DNA of 64,000 nt from Plumapathes pennacea (taxonomy: Eukaryota; Cnidaria; Anthozoa; Antipatharia; Myriopathidae): NCBI GenBank assembly GCA_964036295.1, contig OZ038464.1, forward strand, positions 18,956,443-19,020,442. Reading direction: 5' to 3'. The notes beneath the pieces were generated by a model that saw only the letters and a program-made list of their open reading frames with translations, was not told the DNA's origin and made no database searches. This document shows positions 27,133 to 40,300 of the stretch, in pieces. A program made the position numbers and the translations under genes. Positions within the stretch are counted from its first letter, which is position 1. Each line of letters opens with the position of its first letter.

Positions 27133-29494
27133 GGCTTTGGAGGTTTCACACTTGTAGTGCTCACAAAAATATGTTAGACTTATGTGCGTACATTCGCAGT
27201 TGTTTACAATTTGATTCTTAACTATATCGATTTCTACATTGAATCATTTTATGAAGGCACTGACAGGAACCACACACGCAAGAAAACTTTGAGAGTTTAT
27301 CCGACCTCGAGTCCCGGCCTCAAGTGTGAGTGATCAGGTGTTAGATGTTGTTTTATATTCTGACAGTCTTTAGAAAGTCTTTTCCATCTCTCGTTTGTCT
27401 GTGCGTGTGTCTATGTAGTGTTGTTTACTCCTGTTGTTTATCTGTCTCTGTCTCTGTCTTTCTCTTTACTTTTACCTCTCTATCGTTTACCTTATTTTTG
27501 TCTACAATACACCTAGTAATCTATATAATAATTTCACCAACCTCCAACCTCTAAATTTGTTTTCATCACATAGAAATTCATGGGCACACTTGCTGTGCTA
27601 AGGAAAGCTGTAAAATTATATAAACTAAATTGCAAACTCCGCTCCTCCCATTAACTCATTAACTCCTTCATGATTCTGCCACAAAAGATGCTTCAAACAT
27701 TCAGTATGAAGTACGAGTCAAGTTTAAAACTTTTACAAACTCCTCAGTGCCTGTTAACACGCCCCAAACACAGGTAGGAAATTGTCACGTTTTCGCACGC
27801 GAATTAAAAGAACAACCGTATCCGTAAAGGCTGTGTTCAAGTTTTGCAATCATAGTTTTCTTGAAAGTAAAATTCAAACAGATGAGTTTGTCCGGCTGGT
27901 TATTGTCGCAAAATTCCGTGAGTTTAGCGGATTGTATTTATGAGTGGCTCTCTTAAACCTGTCACAAGGTCCGTGCGGTTTTTTGGGCGGGGCTAAACAC
28001 GTGTCGTATGTTTTGGAAAAGAACAAAGGCAGCACAAGTAGCACAAGCTGTCGTTTTCATAAGTGATGATTAAAGGATTTTAAAGTGCAACATTATTAAA
28101 TACGGGTGAACTTAAAATAATTTTTCATCTGTCCATTATAGTGTGAACGCGAGTCTAAAGCTTTCTCACAGACTTCTGTTTAAAACACGACCACGTGGGC
28201 AGGTGTTAAGACGATATTATGCAAGTGACTACATTAAGCAGGTGTCAGCGTTCTCTTTTAGTTTGGATGATTAAAATTTCAATTCTCACAGCATTACTTT
28301 TGCATTTCTTCTTTAATGATTGGGAGAATCTGCATTATGAGCTTGTGAGCACCTTTTTTTAACCTTTCTTCGAACCACTGACTGTTAAATGAATCTTGAA
28401 AGTGTATCATTCAAATGAAAGCTCTCAGTGAGTAAATTCTGATAACAGTGTTCACGTTGTTGTTGAGCGTACTGTCGTGATTTTTTCCTTCTTTTGTTTC
28501 GATATTATGCGAGTGACTATTTTAGACAGATGGCTGTGATATTTCTACGGGAATTGTTCGCATAGATTACGAAAGACTATAAAGGCTATATGTGTTCCCA
28601 CAATCTTTCAAACAAAGAGGATGTAACTCAGTCGAAGATTTAGGCGTACAAATAATACGAAGTTTAAAATCAGTGTGGTGTTGTTTTTAGATGAAGTCAA
28701 ATTTGGCCTTTAAAAACCCGTAAAAACCGTTGTTTGCCCTATTCTGCATGGTAGTATATGTTAAACATTTTTGTCCAAAAAAGTCAGTTATACCAACATG
28801 TTTTTCAGTCATATTTATATCATAGTATATTGGCTGTTCTCTCCATAAACATTATATCCGCAATACACTTGAATGAAACAAGCAACGCCTACTGCAATAA
28901 AATTGTTCGCAAAGACGCAAGCCCAACACAAACGTAAAGTTAGCCACGCACGAAATGATTGTTAATCTGTTGAGTACCAGAGATCTCTATCAAGTCAATT
29001 GATTTGTTTAATGCAAGGTTTGGCGTAAGCAATTCACTTGTACACAGATATAACGCGATCCACTTTCAAATGAAGACGCCTGGGTTTGTTTAGGAAAAAT
29101 GACGTCTACTAAAAACAAAAAGATTCTGCTCTTATGTTTCAAAGTTCTTGATTTACAATGAAAATCAGCAATTCGTCAATACAGACTGAACGAGCGCTCT
29201 TATTACACACCCACTATAATATTAATTTATAAAACACCGCTACACCAACCTTTGGCTCACCTACACCAAGGCTCTTTGAAGCTACGGTTTCCACAGTCGG
29301 GTTTATCGATGTCGTCTGAGCGGCTTAATTCAAAGAAAAACGCAGTCTGCTATGTATAAACTGCACAGGCTAAACTCTGGGCAATATACAAATCATGTCA
29401 TGACCAACTTTAGCTCGTGGGCGACGGGTGGACTACATTATAATGTGATATTTAGTCACCAATCATCTTGTCAAAAACATTTGGTTTCTCGACT

Positions 29495-29608
29495 ACCCAG
29501 TCAGAGTTAACGCGGTCTCAAGCTTGGTTTTTTCGTTCCGTATAGCTTAAATGTAAGCTATACCGAATGAAAAGACCAAGCTTGAGACCGCGTTAACTCT
29601 GACTGGGT
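29495..29608. mobile_element. Near-perfect palindromic element (hairpin MITE)
   Basis: ACCCAGTCAGAGTTAACGCG at the left is repeated exactly in reverse complement at the right end. The two ~54-base arms pair almost throughout, with a few mismatches near CTTGGTTTTTTCGTTCCGTA. The loop is only a few bases (AATG). No target-site duplication is obvious. Confidence 0.85.
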
Positions 29609-29764
29609 CAAAGTAGCTTCTTGGTTGCACACTTGCTTAATCTTTTGTCGTCAAAATTCAGTGTCTGAATACCAATTAAAATAGATAGCTACAGCAACTA
29701 ACAATCTAAAATCTGGTTTTCATAAGCGACCAAAGCACAACGCAAACCATATCATGGAAAAAGA

Positions 29765-30030
29765 ACTGTTAAATGAAACCTCAAGGTGTGACCACTCAAA
29801 CGAAAGCTCTTGATGAGCAGTACATTCTAATAGCAGTGCTCATTTCCAACTCCTGAATTGTCAGATGAAAACTACAGGTGTGACCACTGAAATAAAAGCT
29901 CTCGATGATTATACATTCTAATAGCAGGTTCACCAGTTCCAACTCCTGCATTTTCAAATGAAAAGTAAAGGTGTGACTTCTCAAATAAAAGCTCTCAATA
30001 AGTAGTGTTCACGTTGCTGTGCGGATTTTT
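29765..30030 (+). repeat. Three tandem units of the dispersed ~92-bp repeat
   Basis: Each unit runs TGTCAAATGAAA-type, GGTGTGACCACTCAAA, GAAAGCTCTCGATGA, ACATTCTAATAGCAG, then TTCCAACTCCTG. Other copies on the plus strand lie at about 20103-20200, 28380-28470, 34755-34805 and 38405-38540. Reversed copies lie at about 21898-21995, 23590-23765, 26137-26236 and 35505-35600. The unit has no open reading frame. Confidence 0.8.
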
Positions 30031-30436
30031 TTTCTTTTTAAATTTGATTTGGATCCTAAAGAACTGACTCCCGGTGGCAGTGAAAGAGGTAAGTCTGCAT
30101 ACAGCTTTGTCCTTATGCCTTAACACGTTGTAAAATCCTTACAAAGTATACGCTATTGTTCTAAACTAAGCCGCTCATTTGACATCAAGAGAGCACAATT
30201 GCCTAGTTTACGAAACGACTCCGTCGGTAAAAAGGAACAAAAAATAAAAAACTAATTGATAGGTGTCAAGAATATTTAGTCAGGTTAGTTTCAGGTATAT
30301 TGTTACACATTATTTATTTCCCTAACCGTATCAGATCCAAGCAAACACCCGCAAAATGAACATTCTAGTTGGATCTGAACAGTGCAGGTCAGGTTCAGTC
30401 ACTGTGAAGATAATAGATTTATGATTATCTAAAGCT

Positions 30437-30637
30437 GGTGTTACACTGGTCGATTTGCAACGCCGATTTTCTTCAAATTCATGCTACGGTGTTGCAAGTT
30501 TTTGAATCGCTTTCAAAAACTTGCAACGCGTTGCAGCACTGTAAACATCGCGAAAAATCGTTCGCGATGGGGTGTTACACCTGAACAATTTTTAGCGCAA
30601 CATCGTATCGTTGCAAATCGACCAGTGTAACATCACC
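30437..30637. mobile_element. MITE-like element with ~25-bp inverted ends
   Basis: The left end GGTGTTACACTGGTCGATTT is answered by AAATCGACCAGTGTAACATC at the right end. Internal pairs include GTTGCAAGTTTTTGAA with TTCAAAAACTTGCAAC-like sequence and TCGCGAAAAATCGTTCGCGA. The element is about 201 bp and noncoding. Confidence 0.8.
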
Positions 30638-31308
30638 TTAAGGCCCTGATTATGTGGAGAAAAGTTGTCTCGGGCACACGAGTCACTCTCCTCCCCGAGC
30701 CAACTTTACCGAGCGTTTACAGGGGAAAACGTTTTCGTCAACCGGGTCAAAACCGGGAAGAGTAAGACTCAGTACGTTAAGCACACGGATGGCGGATTGA
30801 AGGAAGATTATTTTATCTTGGTTTCTGTACTCTCATGTTTCGATAGTTTCGCACTTTTGCTTTTGGATCAAGGCGAAACAGGCTTGCGTTACCCGGGTTG
30901 TCCCTCTCACCCGAGTCAAAGTGTCACATGGAAAAAAAAGTTGTCCCTTCCCCTAGGTTCACCCTGTCTAGTTTGCCGACTGGCTCCCAATACAAGTTTT
31001 GATTGTCATGTAGACGGCTTTCTTAGATTTTTTGAGAAATGTATCATCCCCTGGGCATCCGAGTCCCCGGCCCTGTTTTTATGTAGACAAGTTGTTCCGG
31101 GGACCCGATACACCCTTCTACATTTCTTTATAAATCGAAGCGAGCAGTTTACATAAAAAACCACAACTTGTCTTGGGGCACAGGGTGACCCTGGAGGCAG
31201 GGTAAGCAGACCACTCAGATAATTATATATATAAAAAAGCTATATAATAATGAATAGACCACGCGCCCAGGGTGACTCGTGGATGAGGCGCCCCAGGACC
31301 AGGTTGTT

Positions 31309-31400
31309 CGAAAGCCAATTAAGCTAATCCAGGATTAACGAAAATCTCTCTCTTGACATCTCTGCCAATACACTGCAGGGTTTTGTTGCTTGTGACGTCA
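31309..31400. mobile_element. Fragment of the TTGTTCGAAAG inverted-repeat family
   Basis: GTTGTTCGAAAG and TAAGCTAATCCAGGATTAAC match the left part of the element at 57315-57556. The fragment at about 34130-34265 (CGAAGATGGATTAAAAAGCT, GTCGTTGTAGACGAAA) matches the middle of the same element. A more diverged left end is at about 43722-43800. Confidence 0.65.
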
Positions 31401-31559
31401 CAAGCTTTAAAATGCAACGATTTTTTATTTTTTTTTATTTTTCTGGGTTAGAGATCTGCATGCGGTGATTGGTTCATATTATCATGTGATTTGTGATGAC
31501 GTTGTGATCAAGTGACTTGGCGGGCGAGCAGTTTCGCCATTTTGAAGACAGCAAGTTGC

Positions 31560-32735
31560 TTGCCTTAGTTGGCTCTGTGGATCATTTTATGGACCGCTCA
31601 TCTTACTTACAAACGCATACGCCGGCTGCGGTAGACCCATACTAAATTTCATTGAGCGGTTTTGGCTTGGGTCGGTCCGTTCAGCCTCAAAAGCCATATT
31701 GAAAGCCATGAAAGCAAATGCAATGAACTTATCAATGAACTGCATAACTATGCACAACTGTACAGAAATGTACGAAGAATTTGACATCCAGAACCTTGAG
31801 AACTTGAAGGAACAAGCTGAACGAAGCCGCTCGACATACAAAGACGAGAACCTGTGTAAAGACGGCGATTCTTGACAAGCGCTTGATAGCGGATTATATG
31901 GAACTGTTTAGTATGAGGGTGAACTTGAAGGTACTTTGTATTCTTTTACTTTGTATTATTCTTGTTGATACAAGTAAAGCGTCAGAAAATCTGGCTTTTG
32001 TTTGGGATCAAAATTTCACTCTGCTGTGCATTTATGTGCATTTATGTTGTTGTTGCGACATTCTGGCTCGGTGCCATGAAGGTCAAACAATCAGTGGAAC
32101 AGATGGCGTTATTATTTGAAAATTGGGAAATGGCTGAGGAAAAAGTGACCGTTGGTAGATCTCGCTTCGCTCAGTTTTATTGTATTCCCACAAATGTTTA
32201 TGTGAAAGAAAACCGAAGTCCTGCAAGACGAAGTCGTGAGCCAAGCCACGTACCCTTGAATAACCTTTCACGCATTTTGAACAAGAGTAGAAAAAACAGG
32301 CGACTAATACAAGAATACATTTCAAAGAATGTCCCAAAGTCGTCAAAAGTTCATGATTATACCCGAGCTTACGTACTTCACAATGCTAATGCGTTCCGAG
32401 AACGTGCATGTAAACAACATGTAAACAATAAAAAGCCACAGATGGAAATGGAAAGAGAAAATTAGGATCAATAAACCATCGCTGCGAGAAAGCTAGAAGC
32501 TCAAAAAGAAGATTGCCAAAAGTAACCGAGGTGCTAAGATACGTTTGTATTTTAAAATGTGTTAAAAAAACAGGCATTGCAAGATCAGACGTACTCAGAG
32601 ATCAAAATCACAGAACCAAGTACAATGGGTTTTCTCTGTCAAGGGATATAGAAAAAAATTCCGGTCCTTCAGTTGTTGATCCAAACAAAACGATCATCGG
32701 TTGGCTTTCTGGATGCACGGAAGCCATACTTTAAG
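31560..32735 (+). mobile_element. Decayed protein-coding element with a 2A-like motif
   Basis: Several plus-strand open segments in different frames succeed one another. One, about 31962-32465, encodes a Lys/Arg-rich stretch (SRILNKSRKNRRLIQEYISK). A later one, 32513-32734, reads SLSRDIEKNSGPS followed by VVDPNKTI. This is one substitution away from the ribosome-skipping 2A consensus D-x-E-x-N-P-G-P, with Pro replaced by Ser. Such motifs are common in invertebrate mobile-element polyproteins. Frames are broken and no transposase, polymerase or helicase domain is recognised, so it is most likely a remnant. Confidence 0.35.
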
Positions 32736-35700
32736 AGCGATTTTGGCTTGCATTGTTTTTAAGCGTCGGAAGACTTGAAAATAGCCGTACACAAATGCTT
32801 GATGTGTTACCAGCGGGACCCCCGTAAAGTACGAAGGGTTGTGTTTTGCAAATGCTCGATTATAGATACCGCTTCAACCAATGTATCTGTGTTCTGAGCA
32901 ATATTTGTGTGAAAGAACATCGAATAAGTAGTAGAAGACGTGTCGAAACTTGATAGAACTTGAACTTTTCCCTGCGGGCAGAGCGTCTCCCTTTGTCGGA
33001 AACTCTGCGGCTTTATGTAACGCGCGGCGCATACGAACAGTCGGCGTTTAACTTCGTTTTGCGTGCAGTAACTTTTTCGTGAGTATGTCTCAGTATGTAT
33101 ATAATAAAGGTTCTTTGTTTATTGTCTGAGGATATTGAATTACTAATAGGTTTGAGGCAAATATCACGCGAGATTAAGATACAAGATCTGTCAATGAAAT
33201 GTCACGAGCATAATATCATAGAACGGGGAATCCCGAATCATCAGCTACTTAGCTTTCACTCACTTTCCGCTTTAACAAAAGCAGGAAAGACCGGCAGCGA
33301 TTACATCGAGAATATTTGTCACTGAATACCTCGAAGTCTTCAAAAGCTCAAGGTTGATATCCGACTATCCGAGCCGTAATGTTCGCTCCACAAGCCCGTG
33401 ATGCATGCCTTTGTTGTCACGGTATTCAAACGTCTGCAGCTTCCGATAGAGATTAATTTCGTATCGACCCAGAATTTTGCGTTAAAGCTTAATGCATAGC
33501 AGTCTTGAACATATTAGTGATCAGACTTGTACATGTAGGATGAGTAACGTCTGAGATGGCTTTTTCATACGAAGTAATTTCATCATGGGAAGTGTCATGT
33601 TTTAATGTGCTACAGAGATAAGTCTGAAAGCTTTGAATTACAGCTACTTGAACATGATGCACACTCTGGGAAGATGAGATAAGGCTATTATGCTGTCTTA
33701 CAGCTACTTAAGATGTCGGGTATTCCCCAGTCAATCCCATTACAAAATGACAACACAGTTCCTCCACAAAACATGTCAGCTTGAAAGGTTGCCAGGTTGT
33801 ATAGCAAGCGTCACACAAGTACTGTCACGTGCATCGGAAAGCAATGAAAACTGGGTTGTTGCAAACGAAGAATATTCCTATGGGGCCTTCGATAATTGTT
33901 TTCTCTCAATTATTATAATACACTTTTTCGTGAATATCTGTTTGACCGAAATTAGAAGAAAAGAGGGCAAGAAAAATAAAGGGAGCTCTTGGATCCGTCA
34001 TGTGCAAAAACTGACTCGGCTATAATATCTTTTGCATATAAACGCACGACAAAAGTTCCTCTCCCGGGACCCCGCGTGTCTCTATTCATTGTACTAATGA
34101 CGTCACAAGCGCACTGGCCACGGGCCTGTCTTGTTCGAAGATGGATTAAAAAGCTTTTTCCAGCTTAAAACTTATCAAGGAAGTCGTTGTAGACGAAACC
34201 TTCACATCAGTCAGGCTCATGAATGACAGGATAAGGCTAATCCAGAAACTGCTGAGGCTTTCAAGTTTAACTCAACCTGCCAGGGGTCTCGAAAATCTTA
34301 AACGTTTTGTTTTAGTCCGTAAAACAATTACAACGGGCTGTGACTTGGTGTAGTACATGATATTGCAATATGCTTTAACGCCATGATGGTCAAACGGACT
34401 TGCAAGTTGTCGCAAGAGATAACGTTTGGGGATGAAAGAGCTTGGGAACGAGGTTAGGGGTGTGAAAATGTGTGATGACTTTGATTGAATTACCGCTGAC
34501 ACAAACCTAAACGCCAACATGCGCAGGTTCGACATCAAGTTGTCATTAATTCAGTTCAAACTCCCGTCAACTTGCGGGCAACAATTTGGAAATCGGCTTG
34601 GCCAGGGATTCACTTAAAATGCAGTCAATTCAAGTTAAGTTGTTGATTTCTTTTTAAGCATTTTTCTTTTTACTTTTGTTGTTGTTTTTTCACCGCTAAA
34701 GGCAAACTTGACCCTGCCTTGAAAATGTCTAAATTCCTAAAGAATAGAACTCATAATATAAAGTTGTGACTCCTCAAATGAAAGCTCTCTTAATGAGCAC
34801 ATAATTCTACCAAGTTCTGGCCAAACGGACTCGCAGTTCGACACAAGGAACGCGCGTGCACATAGCCTTTGCCAAATGCCGCCGGGATGAAAATTTACGT
34901 GGAAATTTGAGCTTGATAGAAGTCAACGCAAGTCGACATGAGTGGTGGTCAAACAAAAGCACATTGAAGTGCGAAGCCATGGCACAGCGTTCATAACATT
35001 GTTCTTGTTGCTGAGTGAAGTTAATTTTAAGATTAGTTTGGACAGAGAAATACGACGCAGTGAAAGGGTCAATCCAACAGATTGAATAAAAACTATTCAA
35101 GAGCTATTGCAGATATTTTTAAGACAGACGCCCAACAGACGCCCTAAGTTCGATTGCTTGATGACGGCACACTGACTACAACAGGTTTAACAATAAAATC
35201 CGTCTGTTTCAGTACAAAGGGATCAGATAAACTCCCCTCTCCCTAAAAGAATCATCACGAATTCACATGAAGCACGGACGGTGTGTTTATGCCACGTATT
35301 GACAAGTTCGCTTGTCCAACTGGTAAGGTCATGGTGTTTCTTCCAGAAGCAAATTAACATATATACTCTATACCGTCCAACTGCATTGCTTTGATAACGA
35401 ATTGAGCATGAATACAGGAAAGCTGCGCGCCCGCACCATTCCTTTTATACCCACGTTATCATCAGAGTGGTCACAACATTTGAAGATGAAATGATTCAAA
35501 ATGTCTTGCTGTTTAACAACAACGCTAACGCTTCTATTAGAATGTACTCACTGAGAGTTTTCATTTGAGTAGTTAAACGAAGGCTACAGTTCAGGAAATG
35601 GGAGTTGAGTCTGGAGGGACTGGCACAGAAAGGGTTAATAGAATCACACGGAATGATGCCACAGACGTACAAATTGAATAATAATTATGTGACTGAATTG

Positions 35701-37145
35701 ACTTAAAAAAAAGAGGCTCAAATCACGGCCTTTTCTTAATCAAATAACTCTAATAAAAAGAAACGAGAATCCTGTGATGATGCTGAAATAAACTTCACTG
35801 GCACATTTACGAAACTGGATATTCAGTGAGTGCTTTGTGAACGTCTTTTGCTTCTCACAGTTGAAAGAAAATTTATTAAAATGACCAGCATGCGGCAGCA
35901 GGTGTATTGTGAATATCAATAAAGTTAGCGAACAAGGCAATAACCGCGATAACAATCACACCAAGATACTAAGACTCGTAAAATAGGGGCTTTTATATCT
36001 GTCTACCTGACGGCGACGTGAAACATCTGTAATTCAGGTGGACCGGAGGAAAAAAACGAGCGCTGTCAAATCAATCATTTTCTGACTCCACTTTAATCTC
36101 TTTCTTACAACTGAACAAGCAAACCCTGTGAATAAGAGCTTTTAAAACTAAATTAACATTTTTAAAGACAGTTTAAACGCATGATTTTTGACATCCGTCC
36201 TCCCCAAAAATAGAAAACTCGCAGAAATAGGAAAAAAAGAAGTGCTTCTAAAGGCTTCCCACAATAACTCCTTCACGAAGGGAACATAGCGGCAGCCGAA
36301 AAAACCGCGGCTTGGTAAATATAGTTTTTCTTTTTTAATCACCACTGTATTTGCAATTAATGGCGAAGCTCGTGGTTAAAGTTGTCTTATGTCATTATTG
36401 TCGGAGCGAGTAAAAGAGGGTCTTAAATTATTGCTTTAGTTTCTGCTATCTTGCTTCAAGAAAATTCTTGCACAGCTACAGAAATACAACTAACTACTCT
36501 GAAGGTTTCGTTAACTAGCCCTTCTACACGCTCATAGTACTTCGAGAGAACAATAGCCAGAATTTATCTGTGTGGCGATACAAAACAAAAGCCTTACTGT
36601 CGTAGCATTGTATATTTTAAACAGATGGCGAAATTAGAAGAGATTTTTTTGTGTATCAGTTCTGAAACTCTCGACGCCGAATAAAACGAATCAGGAAACG
36701 GTCAGTCTGGCTCTTCAGATCAATTTAACCGATATGTTTAAGCCAGCCTCCTCGCTCTGGTTAATCGGCCATTTCCAGAAATAATGAGTTTGTTTGCCAA
36801 TTTTGTCCTTGATCCATCCACGAGCCAACTGCCTGATATTGGTCTAACTATAAAAAATATTGCTCTATATTTTTTATCTCTCAGTTATTTTATCGCGTTT
36901 TGTTTAGTTGGTATTCTCCATATGTCAATTCGTGCGGAAGTTCCCATAGCCTGCGGTCATTGCTCGAGAGAACTATAACTTCAGACGTTCGCTGGCTTTG
37001 CTCGCGTCAAAGTGTGAAGACGGCTCCGAATTTATGTATTAACAAACTCGATGCTCTTAATTTGTCTCTAGTATATGCATTAACTGTTGGAGGACGGGGG
37101 CGGTGGGTGCGCATACTGTTCGATAGTGAAATGTCCTCGGCCTAC

Positions 37146-37344
37146 CTTTCGACTTGGTCGCTTTTTTGTTCTCCATTTGAAAGTCCTCGTCTGATTCTGC
37201 CTCACGGTACGATTTCTGTGGCTTTGCACGTCTTGTGTTCCTCTCAGTGTGAAATTTCCCGGAGTTCTCTTGTTTGTTGTCATGTTTGTGTTTCGGAAAA
37301 CACGACTGCGAATTGATCGTGACTCGCCGCGCCTCAGATGCCAT
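37146..37344 (-). CDS. Isolated coding-like 5' exon, gene not resolved
   Basis: The first ATG of a minus-strand frame is at 37344 (MASEARRVT). The frame stays open for 66 codons and one base to a good donor (AAAG|GTAGGC) at 37146. The product is charged and looks nuclear: RRAKPQKSYREAESDEDF, then KKATKSK. The pattern of a basic patch followed by Y-x-x-x-E-S-D-E-D-F resembles the N-termini of NUCKS1/RAD51AP1-like proteins, but it is too short to assign. No downstream exon could be found on the minus strand toward 31 kb. It may be a chance frame. Confidence 0.25.
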
Positions 37345-40300
37345 GCAGAAGAAAATATCAGAGTTCCTTTCCAAAACTCCGTACTCTTTAAATTGTCGGC
37401 TAATATTCCCCCAGTCTCCCAGAATTATTATTTCCTTTGTGTATCAATATCTCTAAACAGCTGCTTATGTCCAGAAGAGGATTCTACGCCGTGATCAAGG
37501 TTGAACAGGCTTGCGATGAATAATAATAGCCGAACAAAAGGGGACACCGCACCAGTTGCGACGATCTCCAATTTGATTGGCTCACGATGACAGCATGGCA
37601 AATAGTCAGGCAAACAAAATAATGCATAAATGCAAAGAACGGTTTTAATGGCTAAACAATGTTTTTTGTGTTTTGTAAATATAGCTGAACTATTCAGAAT
37701 GTGATTTTGTTTGCCACGAGAGAGAGACTTTGGCCAGAGTATCTTCGACTGCTCATTTTGCTGTAGTCTAGAAATTCGAAGAAAATTTATGCTCTCACAA
37801 TCACGTGCACGTGCGAACGACCACGCGGAGCTGTCAACACTGAAAAGGAAATTCTACTCGCTGAACTAACGACCGTGAAGCCTGACAAATTGTAGCTTCG
37901 CACGGAAAGAGATCGCCCCTTTTCCTGCTGTTCTTTGTTAGGCTTAATTTTTTTTTAGGGTTAGGTCTAAGGTTAGGTCTGGGTTTCCTTCTCGCGCAAA
38001 CCCAGCACCAAAGGAGGCGTGGACTCCTGAGCACGAGTGAACGACTCAACTTCTCAACAGTTTGATTCGCAAAAACGGCTCGTCATTTCGTAGTTCGGGA
38101 CAAAACAGACTGTAGCTAGCTAGATAATATCATCTACTTAGACGTTTTCACTGTCAGTGATTAATGTCGGTTTTCTCTTTTCAGTTTCAGAACCATAGTA
38201 TGAAGAAATTGGCAATCAGGATAGTTTGCTGAGAAGAAAGGAGATTAGATGGACAATCGCATTCTGACTCGCAATATCACTCGCATTTTCTTTTTAGAAT
38301 GGTTTGTTTGAATGGCTTGTTAGCCCAAAGGTAGAACTTTCAGTGTCAAAGGCGAATTTGAATCAAACAAGAAAACGCCTTCCTTCTAAAAAAAATGTCC
38401 ACATGAACCTAAGTGTGACCAAAGCTTTCGATGAGTACATTGTAATAGCGGTGTTCACATCCAACCCCTCATGAACTGTCAAATGAAATGTTTAGGTGTG
38501 ACCACTCAAATATAATCTTTCAATGAGTACCACTATATTTAAATCGAACAAGCCCCATATAAAACATATAGTTTGACCTAGAAGGCGTTCTACTAACGGT
38601 CAAATACAACGTAACACGGAGGCAACGCACTCTCAGAAAATTCAGTAACACTGAAAAAAAGAAAACTGAGATAATCTAGTTCATATTGCTGTAAAATAAC
38701 TATATGCTGGAAGCTACAATCTACGTACCATATTTGTGTTTGACCTGAAATTCAATCGCTCCTGGTCACTGGCCCCATTTTGTCAGTTGGGTCTTTCGGC
38801 GCCTGAATGGAGCTTCCCCACAATAATGTATGGCCTTGGCTGATACAAACTAGCCTGTCAAAGAAACATTACTGTTTTAACGCAACCAGAACAACACTGG
38901 ATTTCAGACAGTTTTTTAACTATACTCTTAAGCTGCTATAATACTAATGGCTGCTAATCTAAAGACCTAAAGCGATTTATAAATTAGTTACTTGATGTGA
39001 ACGAACATGTACAAGGAGTGTTCTTCGCCTAACCAGTGCAGATCAATCCGACGCCATCCAAAGTGTTATAGCTTCTCTTATGCTGTTATTAAAGGTCTGC
39101 CAAAACAATTAATATAAAGGGAAAAAGCAACACCATTATATGGTTATTGTGACACATTACTCTCTAAATTTAATTAAAGTTTCTAGCAGTTTCCCGAAGA
39201 AAACAAATATTTATAAATCAATGCTTGCTGTTTGGCTGTTTCGGCCGTTCATTGCATGGGATGACGAGTCAGTTATCTACCTGGCCACAAGACTATATTA
39301 CAACAAAAAAACGAACGTACAAGGAACGATGTAATTGACCTGTTACCGTTCATACTTTGCTTTGAGAGACAATCCAGTGATATTTTTTAAGTTTTAGTGG
39401 CCCTTCTAGTCTTATGTTACCATGATTTACCTTCATTTTTACTTGGTATCTTTTCTAATAGGCGAATTGTATTGAAGTTATATTTCCGCCCTTTGACGTG
39501 GGAACTCACTCTTGACACAAAGATGGGCGTGGTGAAGCCGACGCGACATTTTGGCGGGAAATTTCCCGCCATCATTATCGCAGCCGCCGTCAGTCTCGTT
39601 CTGGCTCTTGCTCTTGCTCAGTTTCTCTTTCTCTCATTCTTGCTCTTTATATACTGTTGTTCTTTTCCCTGCTCTAACTTGCTTTTGTTCTTACTCTCGT
39701 TCTTGCTTTTGTTCAGGTTGCTTCTTGCTTCTTTCTCTTGCTTGTTTATTTTGTTTTAATTGTCCTCGTACTTGTCCTGGTCGGGGAAGTGGCTTTATCA
39801 CCGGTGATCACATCAGTGAGATCACATCAGTGAGTGCCGCCAGGGTTATTTCGTAGATCTATTCAGTCTGGTTTGTTTATTGATATTAACACTTAACAAT
39901 GTTCGCTTGAGGTGTAACCTTGCCGTAAACTCCAAACAGGAAGCTGTATAAAAACGGACACAGATTTCTTTACATTCGGCACATATCGTGGTTTATATAT
40001 CAGTACAGTCACAAAGGCGAAAACAACTACAACAACAACAAAACACGACAGCCCTAAAAGCCTGGAGAAGGAAAAAAATGCTCGTTTTCTTGCAATCTAC
40101 TTTTACTTTAGTGCATAGGATTCGTAGAAAAATTAGATCTTTCGCAAAAAATAGGAATGTATGCTAATTAGTATAATTTCTTGTAGCTGCCTGCAACCAA
40201 AAGGGATACGAAAACTTAGGGTTTTAATTATACTATAAAAATAGACATTTTCCATAATATTGTAGATTAGATTTTATAACTGCGAGACTGTATTCTACGT

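Noticed and set aside
30665..31156. 163-codon plus-strand open frame
   Set aside because: The composition is that of a GC-richer repeat (many inverted GGGTGACC/TTGTCT motifs), with no domain, no splice context and flanking MITEs. Probably noncoding repeat DNA.
37930..37985. Telomere-like TTAGGG/TTAGGTC words
   Set aside because: Only two or three imperfect units are present, too short and degenerate for an interstitial telomeric array.
39397..39856. Hydrophobic Leu/Phe/Ser-rich open frames suggesting a membrane protein
   Set aside because: The frames arise from a CTTGCT/TTCT pyrimidine-rich degenerate repeat that is open in two frames at once; the hydrophobicity is a by-product of T-rich codons.
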